From Oricola sp. (lineage in GTDB: Bacteria > Pseudomonadota > Alphaproteobacteria > Rhizobiales > Rhizobiaceae): DNA of 64,000 bases. The position numbers were made by a program, and so were the translations under genes. Location: contig NZ_JALEGV010000040.1 of the NCBI RefSeq assembly GCF_022763245.1, forward strand, positions 310,001 to 374,000. The letters are read 5' to 3'. The notes under the pieces are model-generated. The model saw nothing but the letters and a program-made list of their open reading frames with translations. It had not been told where the DNA came from and searched no databases. Below, piece by piece: positions 1 to 9,715 of the stretch; position 1 is the stretch's first letter; the number at the start of each line of letters is the position of its first letter.

Positions 1-1192
1 GCAGCCCCAGCAGCACGAGACAAAACACGACAACCGGGAAGACGATCCAGTTGACCATTTCCCAGCCGAAAGCATTCAGCGTGAAACCGGCCATGAGCGA
101 TGCGAAGGCAACAGTCGAGAAGAGCAGGAAGTCATGCAGGCCCTGCACCTTGTTGCGCTCGCTGGCGTTGTAGGTTTCGATCAGCATCGTGGTCGACCCG
201 ATGAAGCCGAAATTCCAGCCCACGCCGAGCAGGATCAGAGCCGACCAGAACTGCCACAGCGCAACGCCCGAGAGCGCGACGATGGCACAGCCGACGAGCA
301 GGATCAGGCCGACCGCGACGATGCGTTCCTTGCCGAAGCGAGCGATCAGGCGGCCCGTCACGAAGCTTGGCGCGAACATCGCCATGACGTGGAAGGAAAT
401 GCCCATCGCCGCTTCGTCGGGCGTAAAGCCGCAGCCGACCATGGCGAGCGGGGCTCCGGTCATGACGAAGCTCATCAGCGCATAGGACCCGACACCGCAG
501 GCAAAAGCGACCATGAAGCGCGGCTGCAGCAGGATTTCCGCCAGAGGGCGAATGGGCTCGTCCGCAACAACGGCCTCTTTATTCTTGTCGCGCGCGATGT
601 TCAGCGTGGACAGAATCAAAGTGCCGATCAGTCCAAGCCCGATCATGGCGACGAAAGAGCCAGCAAAAAGGATCGGATCGAAGAGGTCGCGTGTCCACAC
701 GACCGTCTGCGGACCGATCACCGCGGCGAAGATGCCGCCGCCGAGCACCCAGGAAATCGCCTTCGGGCGGAAGTGGGGCGGCGCGTTGTCGGCCGCGGCA
801 AAGCGATATTGCTGGACGAAGGCGCCGCCGAGGCCGGTCACGATCAAGCCAAAGGCAAACAGCCAGAAGGAAGAACGGAACAGCGCGATGGCGGCGATCG
901 CGCCGCCAAGCGCGGTGATCACCGCGCCGGTCATGAAACCTGACCGCCGCCCGACCGCGCGCATGAGCATCGCGGCCGGAAGTGCGCCGATGGCCACGCC
1001 GACATTGAAGCCCGTTACGGGCGCCGTCGCCAGCGACGTGTCGGCACCGCCGAGTTGCAGGAGATGAAAGCCGGCAAGGCCACCGAGCGAAATCGAGATC
1101 GGCGCGGCCGATCCGACGACCGATTGTGCCGCGGCAAGCGTCAGCGCGGTGCGCTTGGCGCTTGCTTCGGTGATTTCGATCGGCTGGTGCAT
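1..1192 (-). CDS. MFS transporter, C-terminus beyond the left edge
   Basis: Reading the minus strand from an ATG at 1192 gives an unbroken frame of about 397 residues that runs off the window. It is strongly hydrophobic with repeated membrane helices. A basic, Arg-rich stretch after about residue 70 (MRAVGRRSG) fits the MFS loop between helices 2 and 3, and another charged loop (ARDKNKEAVVADEP) fits the central cytoplasmic loop. It starts 10 nt after the nusB stop, so it is probably co-transcribed as the last visible gene of the riboflavin/nusB operon. No substrate can be assigned. The family call is secure from the pattern; only the end of the protein is missing. Confidence 0.85.
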   Translation of the reverse strand, partial: MHQPIEITEASAKRTALTLAAAQSVVGSAAPISISLGGLAGFHLLQLGGADTSLATAPVTGFNVGVAIGALPAAMLMRAVGRRSGFMTGAVITALGGAIAAIALFRSSFWLFAFGLIVTGLGGAFVQQYRFAAADNAPPHFRPKAISWVLGGGIFAAVIGPQTVVWTRDLFDPILFAGSFVAMIGLGLIGTLILSTLNIARDKNKEAVVADEPIRPLAEILLQPRFMVAFACGVGSYALMSFVMTGAPLAMVGCGFTPDEAAMGISFHVMAMFAPSFVTGRLIARFGKERIVAVGLILLVGCAIVALSGVALWQFWSALILLGVGWNFGFIGSTTMLIETYNASERNKVQGLHDFLLFSTVAFASLMAGFTLNAFGWEMVNWIVFPVVVFCLVLLGL

Positions 1193-1202
1193 GGCAGGGC
1201 CG

Positions 1203-1691
1203 TTATGACCCCGTCGAGCGGTTTCTGGCAATGCGGTCCAACACCGCATTGACAAGGCGCGGCTCCTCGCCGTCCTCGTAGAAGGCCCGGGCGATATCGA
1301 CATATTCGGAAATCGCGACCGCCTGCGGCAGGTTCTTCACGGTCGTCAGCTCCCACGTGCCCGCACGCAGGATCGCGCGCAGGGTCGAATCCAGCCGCGA
1401 GAGCGGCCAATCCTCGGTCAACGCGTTGCGAATCATGGGATCGAGCTGCTTCTGGCGTTCCACCACTCCAGCGAGGATCGACCGGAACCAGGCTGGGTCC
1501 GCCTCGCGGTAGAGTTCGCCGTCGATTTCCTTGCCGAGCCGAAACGTCTCGTATTCGGCAGCCGTTTCCAGCACGCCACCGCCGGAGACATCCATCTGGT
1601 AGAGCGCCTGGACGGCGGCAAGCCGCGCCGCGCCACGTTTGTTGGCTGGCTTCGGACCCGCCGACGTCTTCTTGTCTTCCACTTTAGGCAT
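1203..1691 (-). CDS. nusB: Transcription antitermination factor NusB
   Basis: NusB binds boxA RNA with NusE (S10) in the rRNA antitermination complex. The 162-residue product has the typical NusB length and helical make-up, with a basic N-terminal helix ([18 protein letters not shown]) and the conserved C-terminal stretch [14 protein letters not shown] chose the ATG at 1691; a GTG two codons upstream at 1697 is also possible. Either start overlaps the ribH stop (8 nt with the ATG), implying translational coupling. The ribH-nusB order is usual in rhizobia. Confidence 0.96.
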   Translation of the reverse strand: MPKVEDKKTSAGPKPANKRGAARLAAVQALYQMDVSGGGVLETAAEYETFRLGKEIDGELYREADPAWFRSILAGVVERQKQLDPMIRNALTEDWPLSRLDSTLRAILRAGTWELTTVKNLPQAVAISEYVDIARAFYEDGEEPRLVNAVLDRIARNRSTGS

Positions 1692-2130
1692 CTGCACCCA
1701 TCTGTTCGCGCAGCGCGATCATGGTCAGCGCCGCACGCGCGGCGAAGCCGCCCTTGTCCTTTTCCGAACGGCGTGCGCGCGCCCAAGCCTGGGCCTCGTT
1801 CTCGACAGTCAAGATCCCGTTGCCGATCGCCGCGCACTCATCGACCGCCAGATTTGTCAGCGCGCGGCTGGATTCATTGGCGACGATCTCGAAGTGATAC
1901 GTCTCACCCCGGATGACGACACCCAGAGCGACGAAACCGTCATAGTCCGCGTCGCCTTCCAGCGCGTAAGCGATCGCGGCGGGAACCTCCAGGGCGCCCG
2001 GAACCGTGACGACGTCCCAGGTCGCGTCGGCCTCTTCGAGCGCAGCGGTTGCGCCTTCCAGAAGCGCTTCCGACAGTCCCTCATAGAAGCGTGCCTCGAC
2101 GATGAGCACGTGCGGTCGATCTTTGGCCAT
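1684..2130 (-). CDS. ribH: 6,7-dimethyl-8-ribityllumazine synthase
   Basis: RibH condenses 5-amino-6-ribitylaminouracil with 3,4-dihydroxy-2-butanone 4-phosphate to form lumazine, the penultimate step of riboflavin synthesis. The 148-residue length is normal. The start [17 protein letters not shown], the phosphate-binding segment [11 protein letters not shown] and the stretch [20 protein letters not shown], with the conserved catalytic His, are all present. It lies 39 nt after ribE and overlaps nusB by 8 nt, inside the glyA-nrdR-ribD-ribE-ribH-nusB run. Confidence 0.97.
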   Translation of the reverse strand: MAKDRPHVLIVEARFYEGLSEALLEGATAALEEADATWDVVTVPGALEVPAAIAYALEGDADYDGFVALGVVIRGETYHFEIVANESSRALTNLAVDECAAIGNGILTVENEAQAWARARRSEKDKGGFAARAALTMIALREQMGADA

Positions 2131-2169
2131 GAATGGCGGTCTCCGGCGAGTTTCGATTGCGGGCGTGGC

Positions 2170-2796
2170 CTACGCCTCTTTGGCAATCTCCGCAAGGCGT
2201 TTGACATATCGCTCGACGTAACGCGCGATCTGATCGACCTCCAGATTGACGGCGTCGCCGACTTGACGCTCGCCCCAGGTGGTGACCTCAAGCGTGTGGC
2301 GTATCAACAGGACGTCAAAGACGTCGCCTTCGACGCCGTTGACCGTCAGGGAGGTGCCGTCGAGGGTCACCGACCCTTTGGGGGCGATGTATCGCGACAG
2401 TTTTTCGGGCGCCTCGATCACGAAGCGGACCGCCTCGCCCTCCTCGATCCGGTCTATGATGCGCGCCATACCATCGACATGCCCGGACACCATGTGGCCG
2501 CCATATTCGTCGCCTGCCTTCATGGCGCGTTCCAGGTTGATGCGCGTCCCTTCACGCCAATCGGCGACCGTCGTCAGACGCAGCGCCTCTTCCCAGGCCT
2601 CGACCTCGAACCAGCGCACATTGGATCCCTCGTCGGGCAAGGCGACCACGGTCAGACACACGCCGGCGCAGGCGATGGACGCGCCGAGGTCGATCGTCTC
2701 GGGGTCATAGGCGGTTTCGATGCGCAGCCGACGCCCCTTCTCCCGCTCGGACACCGATGCGATGCGACCCATGTCAGTGACGATCCCGGTGAACAT
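2170..2796 (-). CDS. ribE: Riboflavin synthase (alpha subunit)
   Basis: This enzyme dismutates two lumazine molecules to riboflavin and the RibD product. The 208-residue protein starts with the family signature MFTGIV and contains two lumazine-binding barrel repeats, each with a GGHxVxGHVD-like or equivalent turn (GGHMVSGHVDG at about residue 100) and conserved SLT segments (GTSLTVNGV; CLTVV in the first repeat). The ATG shares one base with the ribD stop (TGATG), so translation of the two is coupled. Some databases call this gene ribC. Confidence 0.97.
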   Translation of the reverse strand: MFTGIVTDMGRIASVSEREKGRRLRIETAYDPETIDLGASIACAGVCLTVVALPDEGSNVRWFEVEAWEEALRLTTVADWREGTRINLERAMKAGDEYGGHMVSGHVDGMARIIDRIEEGEAVRFVIEAPEKLSRYIAPKGSVTLDGTSLTVNGVEGDVFDVLLIRHTLEVTTWGERQVGDAVNLEVDQIARYVERYVKRLAEIAKEA

Positions 2797-3917
2797 CAGC
2801 TTCTCCGAACGAATTCGTTACAGCGATCCGCACCGAACAGCCATTCGCCGCTGGCCGCATAGTCGGCCGACAGGTTGGCGCGTGTGAAAGGCGCGGCGAT
2901 ACCATTGGCGCCGACGACAACGTCGCTCTCGAAAAGGATGACGCGATCGGCAAGAGCTTCGTCGAGAAACGCCTTCGCGACAGCCGCGCCTCCCTCGACC
3001 AGCAGGCTCGACACGCCCTGCGCCGCCAGATCGTCCAGCAATTCCGGCAGGGCGATGCGGCCGTCATGCTCCTCGCACGCGATCAGCCTGGCCCCCGCCC
3101 CTTCGAGAAGCTGCGCCGACGGCGTACGCGGCATCGTGGTCGCGATCGCCAACGGCGCGTCCGACACCGATTGCATCAACCGGGACGTCAGAGGCAACCG
3201 CGCATGCCGGTCCAGAACGACCCGCAACGGCGAGCGCTGGCTCAGACCGGGAAGCCTACAGGTGAGTTGCGGATTGTCCTCCAGAGCCGTTCCAATGCCG
3301 ATCAGAATGGCATCCATCTCGGCGCGAAGGACATGGCTTTGCGCTCGCGCGACATCGCCGGTGATCGGGACCTGGCCGGCATCCGCGCGGCCGATCATCC
3401 CGTCCGCCGAAACCGCGAGCTTCAGCGTGACCTCGACCCGCTTCTTTTCGGATCGGGTCAGGTAGCTCGACAGGACAGAACGGGCCTCGTCGGCCAGAAC
3501 GCCCGGCACAACCTCGATGCCGGCACTGCGCAGGATTTCATAGCCCCTGCCGGAGACACGATCGTCCGGATCGGTCGCGGCAACGACGACGCGGGCGACG
3601 CCGGCGCGTACCAGCGCCTCCGCGCAGGGTGGCGTGCGGCCGTGATGGGCGCAGGGCTCAAGCGTGACATAGGCGGTCGCGCCGCGTGCGCGTTCGCCGG
3701 CCTCGCCTAGCGCAACCGGCTCGGCATGCGGACGGCCGCCCAGGGCCGTGACGCCGTGGCCGACGATGATCGGCCCCTTGCCCTCGTCAGCGACGATGAG
3801 AGTTCCCACTGACGGATTGGTGCCGGTCCGGCCCAGGTGGCGCCGCGACAGACGGATGCAGGCCGCCATGAAGCGACGGTCAAGATCTGTGACGGTCGAA
3901 CTCATTGCGCCTGTCAC
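2796..3917 (-). CDS. ribD: Bifunctional diaminohydroxyphosphoribosylaminopyrimidine deaminase / reductase
   Basis: RibD performs the second and third steps of riboflavin synthesis from GTP. The N-terminal deaminase half has the zinc motif HAE ([10 protein letters not shown]) with the paired cysteines in [12 protein letters not shown]. The C-terminal half is the NADPH-dependent reductase ([11 protein letters not shown], then the ITGDVAR segment). The first start is GTG at 3917, whose GTGA overlaps the nrdR stop by 4 nt; an ATG at 3905 is the alternative. Full length (373 residues from the GTG). Confidence 0.96.
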   Translation of the reverse strand: MTGAMSSTVTDLDRRFMAACIRLSRRHLGRTGTNPSVGTLIVADEGKGPIIVGHGVTALGGRPHAEPVALGEAGERARGATAYVTLEPCAHHGRTPPCAEALVRAGVARVVVAATDPDDRVSGRGYEILRSAGIEVVPGVLADEARSVLSSYLTRSEKKRVEVTLKLAVSADGMIGRADAGQVPITGDVARAQSHVLRAEMDAILIGIGTALEDNPQLTCRLPGLSQRSPLRVVLDRHARLPLTSRLMQSVSDAPLAIATTMPRTPSAQLLEGAGARLIACEEHDGRIALPELLDDLAAQGVSSLLVEGGAAVAKAFLDEALADRVILFESDVVVGANGIAAPFTRANLSADYAASGEWLFGADRCNEFVRRS

Positions 3918-4402
3918 GATTCCGCGACCGGCTCGTCGCCCTGCGGCGGCAGATTGCCGCCGAGCTCGCCAAGCAGATCCTGGAAGTCCTGCGGTTCACG
4001 GAAATTCTTGTAGACGGACGCAAAGCGCACATAGGCGACGTCATCCATCCCCTTCAGCGCTTCCATGACCAGCGTTCCGATGTTGTCGGCCGGGATGTCC
4101 TGCTCACCGGAACTTTCGAGCTGACGCACGATGCCAGAAACGGCGCGTTCGACCCGGTCAGGATCGATCGGCCGCTTGCGCAGCGCGACCTCGAAAGAGC
4201 GCGCGAGCTTGTCGCGGTCGAAGGGCACTTTGCGGCCGTTCTTCTTGATCACGTAGAGATCGCGAAGCTGGACGCGCTCGAAGGTGGTGAAGCGACCGCC
4301 GCAATCCGGGCAGACGCGGCGGCGGCGGATGGCCGCCCCGTCTTCCGCGGGGCGACTGTCCTTCACCTGGGTGTCGAGTGACTGGCAAAAAGGGCAACGC
4401 AT
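3914..4402 (-). CDS. nrdR: Transcriptional repressor NrdR
   Basis: NrdR is a nucleotide-sensing repressor of ribonucleotide reductase genes. The 162-residue protein has the N-terminal zinc ribbon ([19 protein letters not shown]) followed by an ATP-cone ([19 protein letters not shown]). It begins 8 nt after the glyA stop and overlaps ribD by 4 nt. Its place between glyA and ribD is characteristic of Hyphomicrobiales. The C-terminal tail is slightly extended and Pro/Glu-rich. Confidence 0.97.
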   Translation of the reverse strand: MRCPFCQSLDTQVKDSRPAEDGAAIRRRRVCPDCGGRFTTFERVQLRDLYVIKKNGRKVPFDRDKLARSFEVALRKRPIDPDRVERAVSGIVRQLESSGEQDIPADNIGTLVMEALKGMDDVAYVRFASVYKNFREPQDFQDLLGELGGNLPPQGDEPVAES

Positions 4403-4410
4403 GCCGCGCG

Positions 4411-5730
4411 TCAGTCCATGTAGCTGTAGAGGGGGAACCGCTCGGTCAGGGCGATCACGTCCTTCTTCACCGCTTCCTCGATGCCGGAATTGTCGCCCTC
4501 CGGGCCGGCCTGACGCAGGCCGTCGAGAACGCGCGCGATCATCTGGCCGATCTCGCGGAACTCGGCCTGGCCGAAGCCGCGCGTCGTTCCGGCCGGGCTG
4601 CCAAGTCGGACACCGGATGTGACGAAGGGCTTCTCCGGATCGAACGGCACGCCGTTCTTGTTGCAGGTGATGTTGGCGCGGCCAAGCGCCGCCTCGGCGG
4701 CCTTGCCCGTCACGGTCTTCGGCCGCAGATCGGCCAGCATCAGGTGGTTGTCGGTGCCGCCCGAGACGATGTCGATGCCCTGCTCCTTCAGGCTCTCGGC
4801 GAGCGCCTTGGCATTGGCGACGACCGACTGCGCATAAGAGCGGAATTCCGGACGCAGCGCTTCGCCGAAGGCGACGGCCTTGGCGGCGATGACATGCATC
4901 AGCGGTCCGCCCTGCAGGCCAGGGAATACAGCCGAGTTGACCTTCTTTGCGACGCCCTCGTCATTGGTCAGGATCATGCCGCCGCGCGGGCCGCGCAGCG
5001 ACTTGTGCGTGGTCGTGGTGACGACATGGGCGTGCGGGATCGGAGACGGATGCACCCCGCCGGCGACGAGGCCGGAGATGTGCGCCATGTCGACCATCAG
5101 CCACGCACCGATGGAATCGGCGATCTCGCGGAAGCGCTCCCAATCCCAGATGCGCGAATAGGCGGTGCCGCCGGCAATGATCAGCTTGGGGCGGAACTTC
5201 TCGGCCTTCTCGGCGATATCGTCCATGTCGAGCAGGTGATCGTCTTCGCGCACGCCGTAGGACACGACGTTGAACCATTTGCCGGACATGTTGACCGGCG
5301 AACCGTGCGTCAGGTGACCACCGGAATTCAGATCGAGCCCCATGAAGGTGTCGCCCGGCTCAAGCAGCGCCAGGAACACCGCCTGGTTCATCTGCGAACC
5401 GGAATTCGGCTGCACATTGGCGAAATTGCAGCCGAAAAGCTTCTTGGCGCGCTCGATCGCCAGTTCCTCGGCGATGTCCACGAACTGGCAGCCGCCATAG
5501 TAGCGCTTGCCCGGATAACCCTCGGCATATTTGTTGGTCATCACCGAACCCTGCGCTTCCAGCACGGCCCGCGAGACGATGTTCTCCGAAGCGATCAGCT
5601 CGATCTCGTGACGCTGGCGACCGAGTTCCTTGCTGATGGCGGAGAAGATTTCCGGATCACGGTCGGCAAGCGTCTCGGTGAAAAACGCGTCCGAATACGC
5701 CTTGCTCTCAGCCGCAGTCATCTGGGACAT
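4411..5730 (-). CDS. glyA: Serine hydroxymethyltransferase
   Basis: GlyA interconverts serine and glycine with transfer of the one-carbon unit to tetrahydrofolate, using PLP. The 439-residue protein contains the PLP lysine in [14 protein letters not shown] and the N-terminal segment [11 protein letters not shown] chose the ATG at 5730 (MSQMTAAES) because it follows a GGAAAGGA ribosome-binding site; an in-frame start 30 nt upstream would lack one. It heads the operon continuing into nrdR, rib genes and nusB. Confidence 0.97.
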   Translation of the reverse strand: MSQMTAAESKAYSDAFFTETLADRDPEIFSAISKELGRQRHEIELIASENIVSRAVLEAQGSVMTNKYAEGYPGKRYYGGCQFVDIAEELAIERAKKLFGCNFANVQPNSGSQMNQAVFLALLEPGDTFMGLDLNSGGHLTHGSPVNMSGKWFNVVSYGVREDDHLLDMDDIAEKAEKFRPKLIIAGGTAYSRIWDWERFREIADSIGAWLMVDMAHISGLVAGGVHPSPIPHAHVVTTTTHKSLRGPRGGMILTNDEGVAKKVNSAVFPGLQGGPLMHVIAAKAVAFGEALRPEFRSYAQSVVANAKALAESLKEQGIDIVSGGTDNHLMLADLRPKTVTGKAAEAALGRANITCNKNGVPFDPEKPFVTSGVRLGSPAGTTRGFGQAEFREIGQMIARVLDGLRQAGPEGDNSGIEEAVKKDVIALTERFPLYSYMD

Positions 5731-5870
5731 GGGGTTCTTTCCTTTCCGGAGGGTGATCACGCCGATTTGCGCCGCGCATTACCACGTCTGCGATGAGACT
5801 TCCAATGCCTGGAGGCGAAGCGCTCCGACGTTTTCAGGCCACGCGGTGCCGCGGGCCATATGTCGCAGTG

Positions 5871-7148
5871 TCAGAGCGTCGTGGTGGAGAGCTGCAACTC
5901 GTCGACGCCGTCGCGTGCATAGATGTCGTCGCGGAAATGAACCACGCCGTCACCCGTCGACCAGGCGCTGATATAGACGAAGTAGACCGGCACGGGCGTC
6001 GTCAGCTCGATTTCGGTGTTCTCACCGGTCGAGATCACGCCCTCGATCTGGTTGCGGCTCCAGCCCGGCGTGTCGCGCAGCAGCCAGCTCGTCAGTTCGC
6101 GCACGTTGTGCACGCGCACGCAGCCCGACGATTCGAACCGCAGAAGCTGGCCGAAAATGCTCTGCTGCGGCGTATCGTGCATGTAGACGGCATGCGGATT
6201 GTTGAAATTGATCTTGGTGGACGACATCGCGTTGATCTTGCCCGGATCCTGGCGGAAACGCAGGTTCATCGTCAGCGCCTCGTCGGTCGACCAGTCGACC
6301 AGCTCCGGCGGCACCTCGTTGCCCTGAGGATCGAACAGGCGGATCGAATTGCGCGTCAGATAGGTCGGATCCTTGCGCATCAACGGAATGATGTCCTTCT
6401 CGATGATCGACTTCGGCGCCGTCCAATACGGGTTCAGGATCACCTCGTAGATCTGCGAGTTGAGGATCGGGGTCTGGCGATCCACCTTGCCGACAATGGC
6501 CTTGTGGTTCTGCGCGACGCGACCGTTCTCCACCGCCTCGATCTCGGCGGCGGGAATGTTGACCATCACGTAGCGGTCGCCGAGGAAGCCGGACATGGAG
6601 CGAAGGCGCACAAGGTTGGTCTCGAGCTGACCCAGCCGAACAGGCGCGCTGACATTCAGCGCGGCGAGCGTGACATTGCCGATCACGCCGTCCGCAGGCA
6701 TGCCGTGCCGCAGCTGAAACCGCTTCACGGCCTCGTCGAGCAGCGTGTCGAACACATCGCTGTCGCCGGCATTGCGCGGCAGGTCGCCGGAGATGATCAG
6801 GCGGCGGCGCAATTCGCGCACAGCCGGATCCTTGGAGCCGACTTTCAGCCGGGTCGTCAGATTGACGCGCGGCCAGCCGCCCTGCGCGACGATGTTGCGA
6901 TAGGTGTAGATGGCCTGCTCGACATAGGAGACGGTGGCGATGCTGAGAATCGGCTGGCGGGTCTTGACCTCGGCCACACGTCCGCCGGTTGCGTCAAACT
7001 GGTCATCCCAGTTGCCACGACGCGGAGACTGGAAAATCTCGGTCAGGGGCTCCTGCGCGAGCGCGCTCGAATAGCTCGCCGCCAACGCCCCGATCGCGCC
7101 CATCCCCTTCAGGAAAGTCCGACGATCTTTTTTTCCAAATCCGCTCAT
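5871..7148 (-). CDS. ldtP: L,D-transpeptidase with peptidoglycan-binding domain, Tat-type leader (LdtP-like)
   Basis: This 425-residue protein should form 3-3 cross-links in peptidoglycan or attach proteins to it in the periplasm. Residues 8-15 (DRRTFLKG) form a twin-arginine signal followed by a hydrophobic stretch. A peptidoglycan-binding repeat lies near residues 90-170 (FDTLLDEAVKRFQLRHGM). The YkuD-type catalytic domain carries an upstream His in MHDTP and the nucleophile Cys343 in SSGCVRVHN. The next gene upstream on the same strand encodes a MarR regulator of the LdtR type, a linkage known from Liberibacter and Sinorhizobium. A sigma70-like promoter lies 45-73 nt upstream of the ATG. 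Confidence 0.93.
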   Translation of the reverse strand: MSGFGKKDRRTFLKGMGAIGALAASYSSALAQEPLTEIFQSPRRGNWDDQFDATGGRVAEVKTRQPILSIATVSYVEQAIYTYRNIVAQGGWPRVNLTTRLKVGSKDPAVRELRRRLIISGDLPRNAGDSDVFDTLLDEAVKRFQLRHGMPADGVIGNVTLAALNVSAPVRLGQLETNLVRLRSMSGFLGDRYVMVNIPAAEIEAVENGRVAQNHKAIVGKVDRQTPILNSQIYEVILNPYWTAPKSIIEKDIIPLMRKDPTYLTRNSIRLFDPQGNEVPPELVDWSTDEALTMNLRFRQDPGKINAMSSTKINFNNPHAVYMHDTPQQSIFGQLLRFESSGCVRVHNVRELTSWLLRDTPGWSRNQIEGVISTGENTEIELTTPVPVYFVYISAWSTGDGVVHFRDDIYARDGVDELQLSTTTL

Positions 7149-7192
7149 GAATCACCTGCGTGTACGCTTTCGGAGAGACCGCTCGGCTAACC

Positions 7193-7221
7193 TTATGTTG
7201 GCCCGCGCGCATTGCCGTCAA
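7193..7221 (-). promoter_or_regulatory. Putative sigma70-type promoter of the L,D-transpeptidase gene
   Basis: On the minus strand the sequence reads TTGACG, 17 nt, ACATAA, ending 45 nt before the ATG at 7148. Element match and spacing fit a housekeeping promoter. Not verified by any experiment or scoring. Confidence 0.45.
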
Positions 7222-7411
7222 CCTAGGAACTCAAAAACCGCTGTCACGGTTCCGCGATCAACGCGACAAATCCGGCGGCCATTTTCGGCGCGCAACGACG
7301 GCCTCTCCACCGGGTTGGCAGCATTCACGGGATTATGGCCAATTGATGTTGGGTGGAGGGTCGCGGCCCCAGGGAGCTGATTGGTCGCAACACCCCACAG
7401 CGTACGAGCAG

Positions 7412-7441
7412 AATCAGAAAAGGCGCAGCCAAGGCCGCGCC
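7412..7441 (-). terminator. Rho-independent terminator after ldtR
   Basis: On the minus strand a GC-rich stem (GGCGCGGCC, 2-nt loop, GGCTGCGCC, one mismatch) is followed by TTTTCTG. It begins 27 nt past the ldtR stop, so ldtR and the transpeptidase gene are probably separate transcripts despite sharing a strand. Confidence 0.65.
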
Positions 7442-7467
7442 CTCCATCTCCGGCGAATCGCCCCGCC

Positions 7468-7983
7468 TCAGAGGCGGTAGAGGATCGTGTCGTTCCAGAA
7501 CCGGTCGAGACGTTGCATGGCGCGATTCATGGCCTGGAACTCCTCGGCGCCGATGCCGCCGACCGTCTCGATGGAAAGGATGTGCCGGTTGTAGAGCTCA
7601 CCCACGGTGGCGGCGACCTCCCGGCCCTTCTCCGTCAGGCTGATGCGCACGGAGCGACGATCCGTCTTCGACTTCTTGTGATCGACGAAACCGAGTTCCA
7701 CCAGCTTCTTCAGATTGTAGGAGACGTTGGAACCGAGATAGTAGCCGCGCGAGCGCAACTCGCCTGCCGTCAGAACGCTGTCGCCGATATTGAACAGAAG
7801 CAGGGCCTGAACGGCGTTGATGTCGCTGCGGCCGGCCCGGTCGAATTCGTCCTTGACGACATCAAGCAAACGGCGATGAAGCCGCTCCACGAGCTGCAGG
7901 GACTCCAAGTAAAGTTCGCGCACGTCGGATTCGGACGCGTCTAGGGGCGGTGCGCCCACCGTTTTGGTCGCATTCATCATCAT
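7468..7983 (-). CDS. ldtR: MarR-family regulator LdtR
   Basis: A 171-residue winged-helix protein. The centre has the MarR fold: a recognition region (GYYLGSNVSYNLKKLVELG) and a wing with the DxRSV signature (SKTDRRSVRISLTEKG). The first codons are three consecutive ATGs, so the start is 7983, 7980 or 7977. LdtR of Liberibacter asiaticus and Sinorhizobium meliloti controls an adjacent L,D-transpeptidase and envelope stress tolerance; here the transpeptidase is the next gene downstream. The assignment rests on family and neighbourhood. Confidence 0.88.
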   Translation of the reverse strand: MMMNATKTVGAPPLDASESDVRELYLESLQLVERLHRRLLDVVKDEFDRAGRSDINAVQALLLFNIGDSVLTAGELRSRGYYLGSNVSYNLKKLVELGFVDHKKSKTDRRSVRISLTEKGREVAATVGELYNRHILSIETVGGIGAEEFQAMNRAMQRLDRFWNDTILYRL

Positions 7984-8123
7984 CGGGTTGCCTCACTGTC
8001 ATGCCGGTGACTTGTTTTTTCTTCACCGTTGGGCGGCAAACTACCCAATGCGACTAAAATTCGACTTAAACGTCAAAGTTAATGCGCGCTTACCCGCTGT
8101 TCCTTTCCAGATACGGTTAACAT

Positions 8124-8570
8124 TCAGTGTAACCGTTCGCGATAACGCTGGATCGCCATGGTGACGAGGATCAGCGCCAGAAGGGTAAGCGCCGCGGCAT
8201 GGCCGACAACCACGGCAGGCCGGGAAATATAGCTTTCGGACCAGACGCCGTAGACGCCGATCTCGATGAAACTGGCGATCACCCACAAGACGATCCCCCA
8301 GGATGTCAGCATCCACAGTCCCATTGCGGCACAGGGCAGCAAAACGGCCAGAACGACCCACGGGACCTGCCAGTGAACCGGAAGCTCGTCGAAACGCGGA
8401 AGATCGGCTGCGCCCAGCCCGGTGAGCTGCGCCCAGTAGGACAGACCGGAGAACAGAGCGACGGTCGCCATCAGCCTCAGGAACCAGACGAACAACATCT
8501 GGATCAGGCTGAACGGTTCTTCCTTCATTTCGCCGCTGATTGCGACCAATTGCTGCCCCCATCCCCTCAT
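8124..8570 (-). CDS. DUF6163-type small integral membrane protein
   Basis: A 148-residue hydrophobic protein with about four membrane helices and a short basic C-terminus (RYRERLH). It resembles rhizobial membrane proteins placed in DUF6163, for which no function is known. I chose the ATG at 8570 (MRGWGQQ); an ATG at 8528 (MKEEPFS) is equally plausible and neither has a good ribosome-binding site. It is divergent from hemB and precedes ldtR on the same strand. Confidence 0.7.
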   Translation of the reverse strand: MRGWGQQLVAISGEMKEEPFSLIQMLFVWFLRLMATVALFSGLSYWAQLTGLGAADLPRFDELPVHWQVPWVVLAVLLPCAAMGLWMLTSWGIVLWVIASFIEIGVYGVWSESYISRPAVVVGHAAALTLLALILVTMAIQRYRERLH

Positions 8571-8653
8571 CGCTCGTCGGCGTTGGCCTGCGCGATGTCG
8601 CCATGCTAGGCAAGCGCGAACTCGAAACAAGCGTGAATCGACAGGTAGCGACC

Positions 8654-9655
8654 ATGACACGAAGCGTCGACGAAATCACCGGTGGAAAACGGCTGCGCCG
8701 GATGCGCAAGGCCGATTGGTCCCGTCGCCTGGTGCGCGAGAACGACCTGACGGTCAACGAACTGATCTGGCCGATCTTCCTGATCGACGGGGACGATCGC
8801 ACCGAGACGATCGAGGCCATGCCGGGCGTGGAGCGGCTGACCGTCGACCGGGCGGTGCGAGCGGCCGAAGAAGCCGCGAAACTCGGCATCCCGGCGATCG
8901 CGACATTCCCCAACATCGCCGTGGACAAGCGCGACACGACCGGGAGCCACGCGCTGGACGACGACAATCTCATCAACCGCGCGACACGGGCGATCAAGGC
9001 AGCGGTGCCGGAGATCGGCATCATCACCGATGCCGCGCTCGATCCCTTCACCGATCACGGCCATGACGGGGTGTTGCGCGACGGGATCATCGTCAATGAC
9101 GAATCGGTCGAGCAGATCGTCAAAGCCGCCGTCAGCCAGGCAGCGGCCGGGGCGGACATCATCGCGCCCTCCGACATGATGGACGGGCGCATCGGGGCCA
9201 TCCGCGACGCACTCGACGACGCCGGTTTCCAGGATGTGGCCATCATGTCCTACGCGACGAAATTCGCGTCGGCCTATTACGGCCCCTATCGCGAGGCGAT
9301 CGGAACCGCAGGGCTGCTCAAGGGCGACAAGAAGACCTACTACATCGATCCGGGCAACACCGAAGAAGCCTTGCGCGAGACGGAAGCCGACCTCGACGAG
9401 GGCGCCGACATGGTGATGGTCAAACCCGGCCTGCCCTATCTCGACATTTGCCGGCGCGTGAAGGAGACCTTCCAGGTTCCGACCTTCGCCTACCAGGTGT
9501 CCGGCGAGTACGCGATGATCGAGGCGGCGGCGGCCAATGGCTGGATCGACGGCGAGAAGGTGATGATGGAGACCCTGCTCTCGTTCAAGCGGGCGGGATG
9601 CGACGGCATCCTGACCTATTTCGCCCCGCGGGTCGCACGGTTGCTGCAGGGCTGA
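8654..9655 (+). CDS. hemB: Delta-aminolevulinic acid dehydratase (porphobilinogen synthase)
   Basis: HemB condenses two 5-aminolevulinate molecules to porphobilinogen in haem synthesis. The 333-residue protein has both active-site lysine segments: SYATKFASAYYGP and MVMVKPGLPYLD. The metal-site stretch reads ALDPFTDHGHDG, without the triple-cysteine zinc site, so this is the Mg-type enzyme common in rhizobia. I chose the ATG at 8654 (MTRSVDEITGG), preceded by AGG; the frame is open further upstream but that would run into the divergent gene. Confidence 0.97.
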   Translation: MTRSVDEITGGKRLRRMRKADWSRRLVRENDLTVNELIWPIFLIDGDDRTETIEAMPGVERLTVDRAVRAAEEAAKLGIPAIATFPNIAVDKRDTTGSHALDDDNLINRATRAIKAAVPEIGIITDAALDPFTDHGHDGVLRDGIIVNDESVEQIVKAAVSQAAAGADIIAPSDMMDGRIGAIRDALDDAGFQDVAIMSYATKFASAYYGPYREAIGTAGLLKGDKKTYYIDPGNTEEALRETEADLDEGADMVMVKPGLPYLDICRRVKETFQVPTFAYQVSGEYAMIEAAAANGWIDGEKVMMETLLSFKRAGCDGILTYFAPRVARLLQG

Positions 9656-9715
9656 GGCCCACCGCTCTTGATCGCGCCGGCATGGCCACCCACCTTTCTT
9701 TCGAAAGGAACAACC

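Larger units (their letters stand above)
7149..7467. other. Intergenic region between the L,D-transpeptidase and its regulator
   Basis: This 319-bp gap holds two elements listed separately: a probable terminator for the regulator gene at its right end, and a promoter for the transpeptidase near its left end. I see no convincing coding frame; the open frames across it have no ribosome-binding site and no recognisable product. The gap is the obvious place for an LdtR operator, but I could not identify one by eye. Confidence 0.6.

Noticed and set aside
8099-8123. CGGTTA/TAACCG inverted repeat at the end of the DUF6163 gene as CtrA site or terminator
   Set aside because: The TTAA spacing does not fit TTAA-N7-TTAA, the stem overlaps the stop codon, and no T-run follows.
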